From positions 39,796,723 to 39,860,722 of the forward strand of contig OU342634.1 in NCBI GenBank assembly GCA_910589415.1: a DNA stretch of 64,000 bases, given 5' to 3'. Positions within the stretch are counted from its first letter, which is position 1. Each line of letters opens with the position of its first letter. Source of the DNA: Malachius bipustulatus (taxonomy: Eukaryota > Arthropoda > Insecta > Coleoptera > Melyridae). A program made the translations under genes and the position numbers. The notes under the pieces are model-generated. The model was given only the letters and a program-made list of their open reading frames with translations. It was not told the DNA's origin and did no database searches. Below, one piece after another: positions 1 through 12,560 of this stretch.

Positions 1-3000
1 CATGATTAAGCGATTTATTTCAGGTAGCCCCCCCCCCCCCACGTACATACTCCTGAAACTTCTGGAACTTCGTGAACTGAAATGCAACCGAACCAATTCT
101 TTTGTTTTAATTTGACTGCACTACCAGCCTAAAACAGCGAGTTGATCAATGACACATAGTCAAATAATTTGCAGCATTATCTCATATGAGCCAATCTCTG
201 ATTTTTCTTATTAAAAAAAAGTAAATAAAACAAATGTGCGTTTGATTAAAAAAATCCTTGAATCAGAGGCGTGCAGAGGAAGAAGTTGGGGGGAGGGGGT
301 TAATGTGTTCTATAACTTCAGTTTCCTCTCTTTGAACTTCGATTCTCTTGAGCAAATTTCGTAAAAAGTGCGTGCCAGCACAAGAAAGTATGTGAAAAAA
401 ATTGAACCAATTAACTACTTTGAGAAACAACGAAGTTGTAAATAATTTTATTTTTACTTTATTCCAACTTAAACATTGTGAAAAATGCTATAAAATGCAA
501 TTATTTTTGACCAAACAATACTGGTCCAATAACTTGATTTTTTTGCCACTGCACGCTTTTGAATAAAGCCTGCCTGATTGATTGCTAGAATACCCACCTA
601 CCTATAGGTAGATATATCTTTTTACATTTCCTACAAATAGGTAAGCATTATGATTTTGTAGATTTTTATTGCCCGGACATATTTTTAATTGCAATAATTA
701 TAATTTATGAACTCTTATTAATCAATACTCTTTGTAAATAAATAATAAACAAGTCCATTGTTATGCAAAATCCTTCTTTACAATCCATCTAACAATATAG
801 GTGAAGTGTAAATTGATGAATAAATTATTGCGACACCAATATCTTGTTTTTCAATGTCTCTCGTAATATTTTTTATATCAATAAATTCGATTCATGTTAT
901 GATTAAATTATTTCTCAAGACTAACGTTAACTACTTACGTTAGTTATCATAAAAATAAATTAAGTTCAATATCTAAAACTTATTTTATCAGACTAAACTC
1001 AAATTCTGGGTAACATTATCCTAGAGAAATATCCGTTTTGACCAAATGATCTTCACCAAATGAAAGTCTAACTTGAATTTTCAAATCTGTTATAGTTAAA
1101 TTTTAGACCTTATGAAGATGACTCATTAAATATTTTCAAGTAGTCACACTATAAGTCAACAGTAGGGGACAATTTCAGCATAATATAATAATAAAAAGAA
1201 AGAAGGCCACAACAAGAAGACCTAATTGAGATTGTTCTTCGCACACTACAAAGAGAAACTACCGCGGAGAGGCGATCTCCCAAAGTCTTCAGCCATTGAT
1301 AATTTTCAATTTTCAGATCCGCGCCGTTTTTTTTTTTTTTGACTAAGGTCGCCCCTTAAGCCTTCGCCGTTTTGTTGCTGATGCCAAAAATTTTCTCAAA
1401 TTCCATTCCTGGAAGTGCTATAGAATATCACGTAACCCAAATCGACCATATCAAATGGAAGGAAGAGTAGCTCAAGACCACGTACAAAAGTGATTGCCAA
1501 AACAATAAAACTCATTGAAGTGCGATCTTTCAATTATTAGTGACAAATAAAAAGGTTCTACTTCTAAGCTGAAACATATTTTCGAAACTAATAAAACTCC
1601 TCAGGGACAAAATAGCGGAAAGGGTCATTCAGAAAAGAATTTTAAAGGAAGTTGGGAGACTCCCTCATCCCTGACCCATGCACCTACGGGTGATCCCACG
1701 GGCTGCGACAAATAAGATCACTAACCCTGCGACGAAAACATAAATGAGGAAGACATCCAGTAAATCGTGCAGATTCGGTACATTTCTTCGATACAAGACC
1801 TTTCCTCAGCATTTTTGCTTCGGGGGCAAAATAGCATTATCTCTTCTGCATTCGTGATAAGGTGCATATAGTGGTATTTTATTTTCCTATACAATAAAAT
1901 AACAATAAATTAAAATAACAAATCATGAATGATCTTTTTTTGCACAACATTATTAGAACCAATATGCGATCATTTAAAATAACAAAACAAATTGTTATAA
2001 CTTCTTGACATTTCTATAACAATAACTGTTCTTTATTGGATTTTTAGTCCAATTTAGAAAAACATTTTCATCTTAAAGCGCAATAAAACACATTGCTTAG
2101 ATAGATTGCAATGAAGCAATCCCATTCTTTGTAAATTAAATTATATTAAAAAAAGCAATTTCGTTTATTCTTCTGCGACAATTATTATTATTGTTTCTGA
2201 TGTTTATTGATATTTTCTCACAAGAAAGATGATAAAAATAAATGATCAAAAACAAATCAAGGTAAATGTACGCCATTTTGAGTGCTTATGTAAAAAGAAA
2301 TATGAAGCAAAGGTCTTTTCAAGATATTGCCAGATTCAGTCAACAAATAATTCCTTCAAAATCAATATTTATTTCGTTTTATTAATAATATCACACTACC
2401 AATAAGCATTATACCGGGCGTTCCTTCATTTAGTACCGTATAATAATATGCGTATTAAATTTATTATGTATGTATGTCTGAAGTTAATTTGTCTGCGGGA
2501 GATGATCCCATTCGCACAATTAAATTTATTATAAAATATTTTTTTAGACAGCCGTCGAATGTTTTTTTTTCTTCATCAATATGGGAATGAAAAATGGAAC
2601 ATTATTTATTAATGCGTGAGAGAAGTATTTCGTGACCTAGAGCGGCAACGATTCGTGCACTGTACATACTTATTATCGAAATCTTATATTCCCTAGCAAC
2701 AAAGAAACAATCAACTTTGATATAAATTAAAAACTTCCTTACGACATTTTGATGATATTTATTTCAATTTTTTCGCTAATTTCAAAAATGTTGTATGCAT
2801 ATCTCGAGCGCGAAATTAGGTTGCTGTCGAATGTTTTAATCTCGGCTCTCGCCTAGACAAAAAAAAACTCTCATTCTCAAGCGCCAAAGTTCAATTTTGC
2901 GCGCTAGATGCATTTAAATTATTTTTAATGTTTTATCAAAAAATTAGTGATTATCAGTCGCTGTTTAGCTTTTTGCTATCTCAATTAGCTTTGCATTTTT

Positions 3001-3673
3001 GTCAGTATAAATGCATTTTTTAACGCACAGTAAGGCAACATACAATTTATAAAACATAAACAGTAGGTTTGGAAAAGAAATGAAAAAGTAAAGGTTGTTG
3101 CGGAGATACATTTTCTTCGCAACTTCTCAATGAAATGTCTATAAATTTAAAGTGGAAATGCATTGACAGATTTAATAAAAATGGTCAAGAACCAGATGCC
3201 TGCCTACTTTATAATTAATTCCGTACCAACACAATCTATTTACATTTTAAGTTATTTCAATCTCATTCCAAGGTGGACATTTGTAGATATTTCTTATACC
3301 TACGTGCAACATGAGAAAAAATATGTATAAAGTATGATATATTATAGCACAATATAGTTTTTTTTTTTTACTTCTAAACGGGTAAGTAAGTATTTTTTAA
3401 TATCTACTACTGGAAATAAGGATGGATTTTTAAAATGACGTGTAGGTATGATTCAGATTATATTTTATAAGTTAAGGAAAATTCAAGTTAAGCTAGTTAC
3501 GCTTTCAGCGCGCTAAAGGAGATTTTTTAAGCATTTTCCCCATAATTACGGTTTAAAATGAAAATATGTGGTTTTGTTGTTGATATTCGAAAATTTTATC
3601 GTATAAAAAATTATCGTAAATTGAAAGAAAAACGAAATTATTGAAAGGCCACGGCCAGTATCGCGCAACGTCC
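1..3673. other. AT-rich intergenic DNA, no supported gene
   Basis: No reading frame with recognisable coding sequence was found on either strand. The stretch carries a 13-C homopolymer at 28-40, many A and T runs, and a somewhat more complex segment at 1200-1850 that looks like decayed repeat sequence I cannot name. Confidence 0.6.
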
Positions 3674-3996
3674 GTCTTCCTCTCCCCTCCCGCGCCCTTT
3701 CTATTTCCATTTCCATTTCCATCTCCCTCTCCCTCTCCCTGTCACTCTCCCTATCTCTTTCCCTCTCCACATCCCTCTCCATCTCCCTATCCCTCTCCAT
3801 TTCCATCTTCCTCTCCCCCTCCATTTTCATTTACCTCTCCCTCTCCCTCTTCACTCCCTTTCCCTCCCTCCCCCTCTTTATCTCTCTCTTCCTCTCCCTC
3901 TCCCTCTGCATACCCCTCTTCATCACCCCATCCTTCTCCTTCTCCCTCTCACCTATTGCTGTTCATTTCCATTTCCTTTCCTCTCTCCCTCTCCTT
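3674..3996. repeat. CCCTCT-type polypyrimidine simple-sequence tract
   Basis: About 320 bases are almost pure C/T on the plus strand, built from variants of the hexamer CCCTCT mixed with CCATTT and CCTTTC blocks. The complementary strand is purine-only. The long Ser/Pro-rich frame on the plus strand and the Arg/Glu-rich frame on the minus strand come from the simple repeat and should not be called genes. Such mirror-like purine/pyrimidine tracts can adopt triplex structure in vitro; any role here is not shown. Confidence 0.85.
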
Positions 3997-4079
3997 GGCT
4001 GAAACCGAGGCATGCTGCAATTTTAGAATAAAGCGTGGTGGATTTGGCGTTTCAGTAATTACGATTTTTTTCAATTGAT

Positions 4080-5380
4080 GATTTTTATTGGGTGAAATTT
4101 TCGAATAATGTTATAGTCAACAAATACAAACCACATGTTTTCTGTTTAAACTGTAATTAAGATAAAAAAAAACAAAACAAAAAAGTCTCTCTCCCTGGTC
4201 GAAAGCGTGGTTGTTCGAAGCTTGGCTAACTTGACTTATAGGTCAATCGAAATGGTTGCGAACTTGGAGGCCAAGGTCAGAGATGGGAAATGGTGATTTG
4301 ACACTGGCACCTTTTTATCTCCTCTCGAGTGGACAGCCCCACCACCTGCCCATGTACAAAGGTATATTATTTTAAAGCACATGGGGACTGGTAAAGATCT
4401 TCATGTTAAGCTCAAGAATCTTTCAGATGATTCACTTATATTATAACACAAAAATATTGAGCAGGTTTCTATTTGTACGTATATTACAGCAGTAAGATGC
4501 TTGGAATTGCTTCTACCTATCTAGGAATAAAAAATAATTGTATGCATTCTTACGAAAGTGGTAGTAAATTTACTGAAGTAGGTAATGTTGGAATTGTATC
4601 GGTTGATAGAGGTTTACTGTTGCATAAACTATTAATAATTATACATGACCAGGAGAAGATAATAAATGAAAAGGAATGCAACAGACTTTATTAATAATAG
4701 ACTAACTAAATTAAATTAACCACAGGAATTCAATAATAATAATTGTGTTGAAAAATTGTGCACAAGCACAACATAAACATAAAACACATTTGAAGTATAT
4801 AATTGACAATAACTCTAACTCTATAGTCACGCTGTAACTTATAGTAATGTTACTTCAATGGTACAGTGGTGGCTGGTGGTCGAGAAAATATTTCACAAAG
4901 CCGGTGTTAAAATTTTCGAATTTGATCTGAACTCTTCTCTTCTCGGCTGTTTGGTTAACCAATCAATTTTTTTGAAAAATGTTGCCACTAGTTCGAAGTA
5001 TTAGTCGTGCGACCACAACGAAATATCGCCCTTCGCTCGCTTAGTATTTTTAGGGCCTACACCCATGCAAAAAGAATAAAGAAAAATTGAGTTGCTTGAA
5101 GTCGTCTGCTCTCGATAGCCCACACCGTTTTTATGATGCTTGGTTCTGAAGCCGCTGATTTATTTCAAAGGAGCTCGTTCTTTTTTGGATCCTTTTCTGG
5201 ATGCCATTTGCCCGGGACTCTTCTTCATCCACTATGATATTTTTGCAGAGAAACACAGATTGTCAAAAAAAACTCGCGTCTCTTTAATTTTTATAAAGGT
5301 GTTGGAGTTCATCTTAGGCTATAGTATATAGGTAGGTGCTAAATCTCTTCCTGGCTCTACGACAGGGAGTCCCAAATTTC
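4080..5380. other. Intergenic DNA, no supported gene
   Basis: Short open frames at 4473-4694 and 5140-5331 show no recognisable domain, no splice context and AT-driven composition. Nothing else was supported. Confidence 0.5.
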
Positions 5381-5399
5381 CTTAATAAAGGGATTTACC

Positions 5400-6190
5400 T
5401 AATCGTTATTTCAAAACAGAAACAAATGAAATTTGAGAAATTTCAAGTAGTGCGGCTGCACCTTCAATACAAATTTCCGCCATTCAGCCCCTATTTTTTT
5501 AAATTACACCCCTAATTTTTTTGCTCTGCAGGATTACTGACTTTGTTCTGAGTTGAGTACAATGAGATGCGATTTTTTTAAGCGAAATCTATACTAAGCT
5601 TGTCAAACCGGCGTTGCCAAGGAGTAAAAAAGAGGTTTTTCAAAATCACTTTATGCTTTATTTGGGAAATTGTAACATACTATAATTGGGAAATTTGCAA
5701 TATTAGGCTTTGCCCTCAATACAATTTTACACGTTCAACCCTAAAAATAAATAATCACTTGTTTTTTCCCGTACTTGTTTTTTTAAAATTACAACCCTAA
5801 TTTTTTTGCTTCGCAGGCTTACTGACTGGTTCTGAATAAAATGACATGTGATTTTTGAAAATCTAAGCATAGGTACTTAACTTGCCAAACTGGTGGCGTT
5901 GCCAAGCAGTTGCCAAAAAAAAACATTTGAGGTTTTTTCAAAATCAAATTATGCTCTATTTGAGAAATTATAAAATACTATAATTGGGAAATTCCAAATA
6001 AACCGCTACGGCTCTGCGGCTGATCCCTCAATTATTAACATTTAAACCTTTCAACTCCCAAGTAACCTGCTCCCCCTTCTTGTTTTTTTTTTCAAATTAC
6101 ACCCCTAGTTTATTTTTGCTTGACAGGATAACTGATTGGTTCTGAATAAAATGACATGTGATTTTTGAAAATCTAAAAAGAAATTTAGCG
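5400..6190. repeat. ~295-bp tandem repeat, about 2.7 copies
   Basis: Three successive blocks share an ordered series of words: a T-rich run, then a variant of ACACCCCTAA, then TTTTTTTGCT, CAGGATTACTGA, GGTTCTGA and a GCGTTGCCAAG segment. The CCTAA landmarks lie near 5511, 5796 and 6104, giving spacings of about 285 and 308 bases. Copies are diverged by substitutions and short indels, so the array is old. Short open frames inside it are not genes. Confidence 0.75.
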
Positions 6191-9100
6191 TGGCTCCAGG
6201 CTTTGCTGGAATATGCTGAAAAGTCCTGAAAACTCGAAAAAAGAAAACTCGAGATTCCTTATTTTAGCCATACTTTTTTATTATTGAAAATTTAGTAAGA
6301 AATTATCTTTTAGTCGTTAAGAGTCATATTGACTTGATATTCAGATAATTTGGAGATCCGACTAAGTCCGAGTTGGGTCATTCGGTATTAAAAATAATCG
6401 CTTTAACCAAAAATCTATGAAATTAAATAATACCAATCAACATTTTTTCATTTTGTTTTTCGAAATAGGTAAAGAAGAAAATATTTTCACCGCATAAACA
6501 AAAACCATTCATCGAACAATCATGAAGCAAGCCATATGACGTCATATGTACGTCAATGTACGAAAAAAGTTTTCTTTTTTTTTCCAAAAAAGAAACGATT
6601 GAAATTTTATTATCAGAGAAAATAAAAATTAGACCCGTCGGGTATATTTTCCGTTAATAATTTTAGGTAAAAGGCTTTTAGAATCTTTAACAAAATCCCA
6701 TCAAATGTGAAGGAAATAGACGTGTTTTAATAATTATTATAGGAACATATTTTGGTCACTTTGAGATGAAAGTAGTGTAAGTCTACCGGATTCTTCAAGG
6801 TAGATGAGAAAATGTGGGCAGTCTTATGATGCAAAAAAAAACTCACATTTCGCATACCTAAGTACTTATTGTGCCAAACCATGTCACTTAAGTTGTCTTA
6901 ACAAGGCAGTGGTTATATTAATTAAAAAAAGTAAAGAGAATTACGCGGCTTATTAGTATAGTTTTTATAGTATAAAGCAAAAGCAAATATGGATTCAGGG
7001 CAAAAAAATCGAATCTGCTTCTTATTCAAGGAAATTATTGGCGTAAACCGTGACTTCAGACAATGAATTACTTAATAAAAATTACGCAATAGAAAAATTT
7101 AACTTCAATTTGAGCTATGGGTCCATTTTCGGCTAAAATAATATCATCTCTTGTAATGGCTGATCAAGGTAATGGGAGATTAATTTCTCTTTCGAACGCA
7201 CTGATCTTAAATTTATTCGGTTTAATAATAGAGTAATTATGCAAATATGATTGATATGGTTTATTTTTCTTTTTTCTTTTTGTTAACATTTAGCGCATGT
7301 GTAAAAAAAATTATGGCTGATGCAGGTGCATAACATAAAAAAATTAAACGGTATAAAAAATAACATTAAAAACGCCAATGTTTTATTTAAATAGCAATAC
7401 AAACAGTCTAATCAATCTTCAATAATTATTAAATCAAAGCTAATCACTCGAAAGTAATTTATTAATCTCTTTAATCAAAGTAAAAGCCATTAATCCCATT
7501 TCTTAATCTTATATTATTTTAAAACAATAATTATTGTAAAATCAGTGCTATCATTTCAAGTACTCATTATCCATCATCCCTCCCTCCAGCGATCAATTTA
7601 CACTGATACTTTCTCGCTCTACAGAGTGTTCGCCAAATAACGACAAACAAGGACAGATTATGAGATTTAAATCCTAATACCTTCGCAAGATTTACCAAAT
7701 CAATCCACAGTCTAATCAGCACCAGGTATTTACGATAATCACATAATCCTTTCGAGAGAGATTGTTATTTAAATTAATTTGAGTGGTTTTCAGTGATTTT
7801 TAGTTCAAATAACTGAATGTTCTATGTGCTAAATAATGTTCGACCAAGAAGAGTTGAACGTAACTACTATAAAGGGCCACACCTTTAGGACAACTATTAT
7901 TATAGTATTAGTGGATACTTCTATTATCCCTTTCAACTCTTGGTCAGTTTATTGACGATGTTTTATTTAAGTACATAACGTAAATATTTTTATTTATGCA
8001 AATCTGTCGATTGAAAAAATTTAGTTTAGGACTCTTGAAAATTGTTCAAAAGCGGAAGTGTTTTATTTCGTCTACGTGATATAAATTAATGTTCAGAGCA
8101 AGTCTTTTTAGAGCGGTAAGTATTGATACCTACTCTTATAGTATTGTTTAGTATTATTTCTAAGCAAACCTCAATGCAAGGTTTCATGATTCAATGCATA
8201 AAAATTAACTTAATATCATCAGTAACTTGTTCTTGGTGGTATAACAGTGACAATATCTGCTGAAAAAATAATGGTAAAAAGTTTATTTAAAATGTTAATT
8301 GCAAATACGATCGTATATTCTTCTGAAAGACATGTAAGTACTGAAAAAGTGCAATTATAATATATTTTGGTCAACGAAATTGTTCAAGAACATCTTTTAT
8401 TGGTAGTATTTTCACCACGTAAAGCTTGTTATTTGCCATATAAATTAAAATATAAAAAATTCAGGGAAATTTATTTTGTTCCAGAAAGAATTTATTCAGA
8501 ATTCAGAAAAAATACTTCATTTTAATTACGCATTACACTTTTGAGGCTAGAAATTCTAAATTGAGAACACTTCAAAGCTAAAATCTACATCGTGAGGTTA
8601 AAATACTTTTTCAAACATTTCAAATTCTTGTAGAAAATTTTTGTTTCTTTGTGCGACTTTAACATTTTTATACGAGATGTCCGAAATTGCCTAATTATCG
8701 TTTTATACTGGGTGATCTAATTTTTAGGGAATCAATTCGCAAAAAAAATACAAAATATTTTTGTTACTGAAAAAAAAAGATCCCCATCAATTGATGAGGA
8801 ACAGCGATCAGCCCAGATTTACAGTCCCTGAACAGGGAACGGTCTTGAGTCGTAGTTCCAGGAAGTGTGAACTTGGTGAACTGTGATTGGTGCTTTCATG
8901 GAGTTCTTTCAGGTTTGGTGTGTTTATAATTAATTTAAAAAATTTACTTCAAATCAGTTCAAAAAAAAGTTCAGGAAAATAATTATAAATATTTTCCGGC
9001 GTTGCACTGAAAGTTCTTATACCTTTGATATTATTGGCCCAAAACTAAGCAGGTCTCTTGAATGTCTTCTTATAACTATTAAATTTTTCAAAAATAGGGC

Positions 9101-9590
9101 TTTCTGAAAATACCCATTGTACTCGATTCAATTAACCAACCTGTCAATCAATCAAACAACACACAACAACCTCTTTGAATTTTTTTTTTCAGTTATTAAG
9201 ATGATTGTTTTCAATAAAAAGGAACTATCAGTCCCTCAAAGGTATGATTTTGATGTTCTTAGCAAAACTTTTGGTAATACTTCAATGATAAATTTCACCT
9301 TTTTTGATACTGTGATCAAAGAGATTTTGGGATAGAAGTCGAATGAGGCGCAAATTTTGAGATACCGATTTTCTACATATCACATATTTCTTGAATTATT
9401 ATTGAAATACTTTTCATAGCTCAGCGGTCACTATCTTTATATTAATTTTCGACTAAAAAAATCAATTGTCATAAATTGTAATCGATAAATGGCGCTGAAT
9501 CTAAGAAATTATTTTATTGAAAGCTGTCCCATACTTTAAATTATATAAGACCCCTCAAAGTTGATGTACAGATTGATAAAATCGAGGCCT
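6190..9590. other. AT-rich intergenic DNA upstream of the potassium channel gene
   Basis: No coding exon was recognised. A good splice-donor sequence (GTAAGT) follows GAGCG at 8116-8121. A less AT-rich stretch at 7560-7730 ends in CACCAGGTATTT. Either could mark a 5' untranslated exon of the downstream channel, but the sequence alone does not show it. The short frame at 9117-9335 has no recognisable domain. Confidence 0.45.
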
Positions 9591-9599
9591 GCTTTTCTG

Positions 9600-9960
9600 C
9601 AGCTACACAGATGCATCTGCCTGACACCAGACGCAGCAGTACGGGAAGAGCAGGAGATTGTAGAGAGGTGATCGGTTCCAGGGATTTTTTCGCTCCTTTC
9701 CAACCCTAATCTTCGACCTTTTACTTAACACCCAACCATATAATAATAATAATAATAATAACATGTCTTTATTCCACAAAATTCCACATACAAAATAGAT
9801 ATCCATGCAAAAGGAAAAAAAAATCAAATTAGTGGATAAGGCGAAGGCCAGATAGCATATCAAGAATTGATATGCCCCTGCTCTCCTTGATATAGCTGCA
9901 CTTGGTGATACACCCCAAAACAACTGTGCTGATGTGTAGCTACAGAGCTAATGGTGGTAG
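9600..9960 (-). mobile_element. 3' end of a non-LTR retrotransposon with TTA-repeat tail
   Basis: Read on the minus strand, this segment ends with a poly(A) signal (AATAAA, complement of 9768-9773), then GACATG and a run of TTA triplets (complement of 9739-9761). This arrangement, with a microsatellite tail in place of poly(A), is typical of several LINE clades. No reverse-transcriptase sequence is present, so it is a strongly 5'-truncated or SINE-like fragment. It sits immediately downstream, on the same strand, of the PIN/GCD-type remnant at 10041-10640. Confidence 0.55.
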
Positions 9961-10040
9961 TGCAGCTATTTTTGATGACCGTTTCTGTGTGGTCGTACAC
10001 GTTGACTAGGAATATCTCCCCCGCTGTTACAATGTTTTCT

Positions 10041-10640
10041 TTATTTGCCAGAAATCAGGTCAGGGTTTTTATTGAGCACACGTACAACAACAGCAAGGTG
10101 GGGGTTATTGGCGAGAGTTTTCTCAAATTTCAATTGGCCTTGGTTGTAAGATGCTGAAGTCTTATCACTCATTCCTTGAAGAATGGGAGAGTGGGTGGTT
10201 GGAAAAACGTTTCCTTTTTCTGGTTTCAGGAAGAGGACGTTTTCTCGTAAGCGAAGATCGATATCCTCTCCAACAACCACCACCACCACCACCGTAGTCT
10301 CAGTACGTTCAGTCAAAGACAGAACTTCGTTCACACTGAGGTTTTTCTCATCTTCTGTGGCCTCTGTCTCCAAGTCATTCTTTCAAAATGTATGTAGCTC
10401 GGCTATGATCCTGGAAATCAATCTTCTTTTGTTGTTGGTATTGGCCACATATCTTTTTGTTTTATGGTGTGTATCATCTTCTCATCGAGTGTCAGCGGAG
10501 ATCATTCTCATTGACTTCTTCAACCGTTCACCATTTTTTGTTCCACCTTTCGTTGATTTTGAACGTAATGTGGATTTTGTCTGTTATGTATTTTTGTTTT
10601 ATTTTTTGACTTGGACTGTGAGGCCCCGCTGAAGACATGA
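10041..10640 (-). pseudogene. Decayed mobile-family gene with PIN-like and GCDTTSA-type region (copy 1)
   Basis: The minus-strand frame ending at 10041 (110 codons) contains a run of valines followed by GEDIDL, then VLFLKPEKGNV, then SDKTSASYNQGQLKFEKTL. From memory, a repetitive gene family in many animal genomes has the order VVVVAEDTDLLVLL, a YFLKPGKGK-like segment, then a GCDTTSA-(F/L)-x-x-GK motif. Here GCDT has decayed to SDKT and the LL after the D-x-D-L motif is lost. The acidic motif resembles PIN-fold nucleases, but that similarity is inferred by eye. The stretch upstream on the same strand (10374-10640) keeps no clear frame. A second copy lies at 26837-27700. No C-terminal cysteine motif follows here; a LINE tail replaces it. 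Confidence 0.55.
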
Positions 10641-10649
10641 AACATCTAT

Positions 10650-12380
10650 CGTAATATCTGTCTTCAGGGCATTCAGGGAAGATGGCACTTTTTGGCGCGC
10701 TCTAGCAGCGGAACCGTTAGACTTCAAAAAAAAAGTCATATACCTACGATAAATGTAGGAAATTTTGTCTACTTCAATTTTGTTAGAATGGGCTTAGTTT
10801 TGTCTACCTTGATTTTGTATACCTACATATAATGGACTTGTCAAAAAAAACTGAGATTTAGACCCAAAACTGAATAAGGTGTTTTTCTCCTTAAATCCAA
10901 AATAGCTTTTCAAAAATCGGGTTTTTGTCCTTCACACGTGCTGCCAAGTAGCCCAAAAATGGGGATCTTCAGAATACATCGAAAACCGTAGCGTCCTCTC
11001 GACTCCCCGTCTATCTCTCATAGTTTTCAAGCCAAAAAAGGCATTTCCATTGCTCTATCCTGACTAGTTTTCCACTCCTCCAGAATTTTGGAAAATTTGG
11101 CCTAAAAATTGGTTTTGCTAATTATCTTAAAAACTGTGGAGGGTTTCGGGATGCAAATTGCGGATTTCAAAAGGAATCAGAAAACTAAAAAAACTATCTT
11201 TGACCACCCATATATTTAGCATAGTTTTGCTAGAAATGTTGACCAAAAAACGATCAATGTTTGAGATAGGTAGGTAATTTGCTTACCTATGCAGAATTTC
11301 CCATTTTTTCAGAAAATTACCTAAATCGTCTTTTTGGCGTAAGGGTTCCCATAGCTCTTAATATTTCCAAAATTTTCGTTTTCAAGATATTTAGCAAATA
11401 AAAATTTTTTGTGTCATATTTCCCAATTTTTGGACCATATTTTCTCATTATTGGAGCACTTGGCCGCAGTTGCGAATGACAAAAACGTGATTTTTGAAAC
11501 AGCCACCTCAAAAAGGTACACTTCCTCTATTTTGATCTTTCGGCGAGGTTTCTTGGGTCTTGATCGTTCCACAGCAGGACTATAATTTGGGAGTTTGATG
11601 AGACCAGCACTGGCAATTTTTGGTCAGGACCAGGAGGTTGTTTTTCAAGTATCTTGTTTAGGCTACTTTTTTTTGGCATTCTTGAGCGAACAGTTGATTT
11701 TTTGAGATCACCCCGTAAATAAAGGTTTTGAATTGAAAATTTGAAAACACCCATAAGGTGAGACATTCGCTTCAAAATTTGCTCATCGAACTTACAAGAA
11801 AAAATTGTTTGAAAAAAGGGGTGCAAAAACCGCGGTGTGATTTTGCACGTTTCACCTTGTAGAAAATTGGTTGACAGTTTTTTTTGAGTATAGATCCTGT
11901 GAAACAGTAATATGAAGGATAGGGCTGCTGACATGCGAAAACAAAGTCAGTAAAAATTTAGGGGTGCGACATTTTCATTTATGCGTACCTAGTGTATAAT
12001 TTATTCGCATGATCGAAACTCAATAAATGGGTATAAAAATTCAAGCAAAACCCCAAGTTTCGGACATCTTCATGAAAATTCAGGTTTCATATCAAGTAGG
12101 TACTTACATAGGGATTTTGGTTGTATTATACTATTATTCATCATTATTTTGACTTTTACTTACCATTGCTTTTCAGTCTCAGATAGGTACAATAATTTGA
12201 TTTATTAATAAATGAATTAAATATTTTGAAATACGATAAATGTTATCACTGTTTCTAAAATTGTTTGTTTCATAATATGTCTTTAAATAGAAAATTTAAC
12301 GCTGTGCAAAGTTATATCTACCTATTGCATTTTGAATAAGCTAATGAAATGTTTAATTTTCTTGTAACTCCAAAGAAAAA
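10650..12380. other. Repeat-like DNA upstream of the channel gene, no supported gene
   Basis: Frames at 11317-11511 and 11527-11934 on the minus strand are open for up to 135 codons but show no domain and have noncoding-like composition. The 10920-11520 stretch reads like a decayed dispersed element. Confidence 0.45.
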
Positions 12381-12418
12381 TTTTTAGGTATGTTTTAGAA
12401 GAGTGACATAACTAAAAA

Positions 12419-12560
12419 ATGACAAAGAAACAATGGTTTATGCTTCTTCTTCTATTTGTCATTTACCTCTTGATGGGGGCAGGAGTGTTTTACTACGTCG
12501 AATCCAAAGAAGAACTTCGAAGAAACGATTTAGTCAAAATCGAAAGGAAAGAAATAGAAG
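12419..12560 (+). CDS. Ork1: Ork1-like channel exon 1 (N-terminus, TM1)
   Basis: Encodes residues 1-47 plus one base, starting MTKKQWFMLLLLFVIYLL, the first membrane helix. The donor is GGTAAGAT after phase 1. A pyrimidine-poor AG at 12386-12387 upstream could end a 5' UTR intron. Confidence 0.9.

Noticed and set aside
3546..4078. Arg/Glu-rich frame (minus) and Ser/Pro-rich frame (plus)
   Set aside because: Both are translations of the CCCTCT simple repeat.
8080..8121. TATA box with initiator and donor as a 5' exon of the channel
   Set aside because: TATAAATTA and TCAGAG are only about 15 bases apart, too close for a core promoter; only the donor sequence is good.
9603..9923. 106-codon minus-strand frame with a Leu run
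   Set aside because: The Leu run is the TTA-repeat tail of a LINE fragment, and the frame spans an element boundary.
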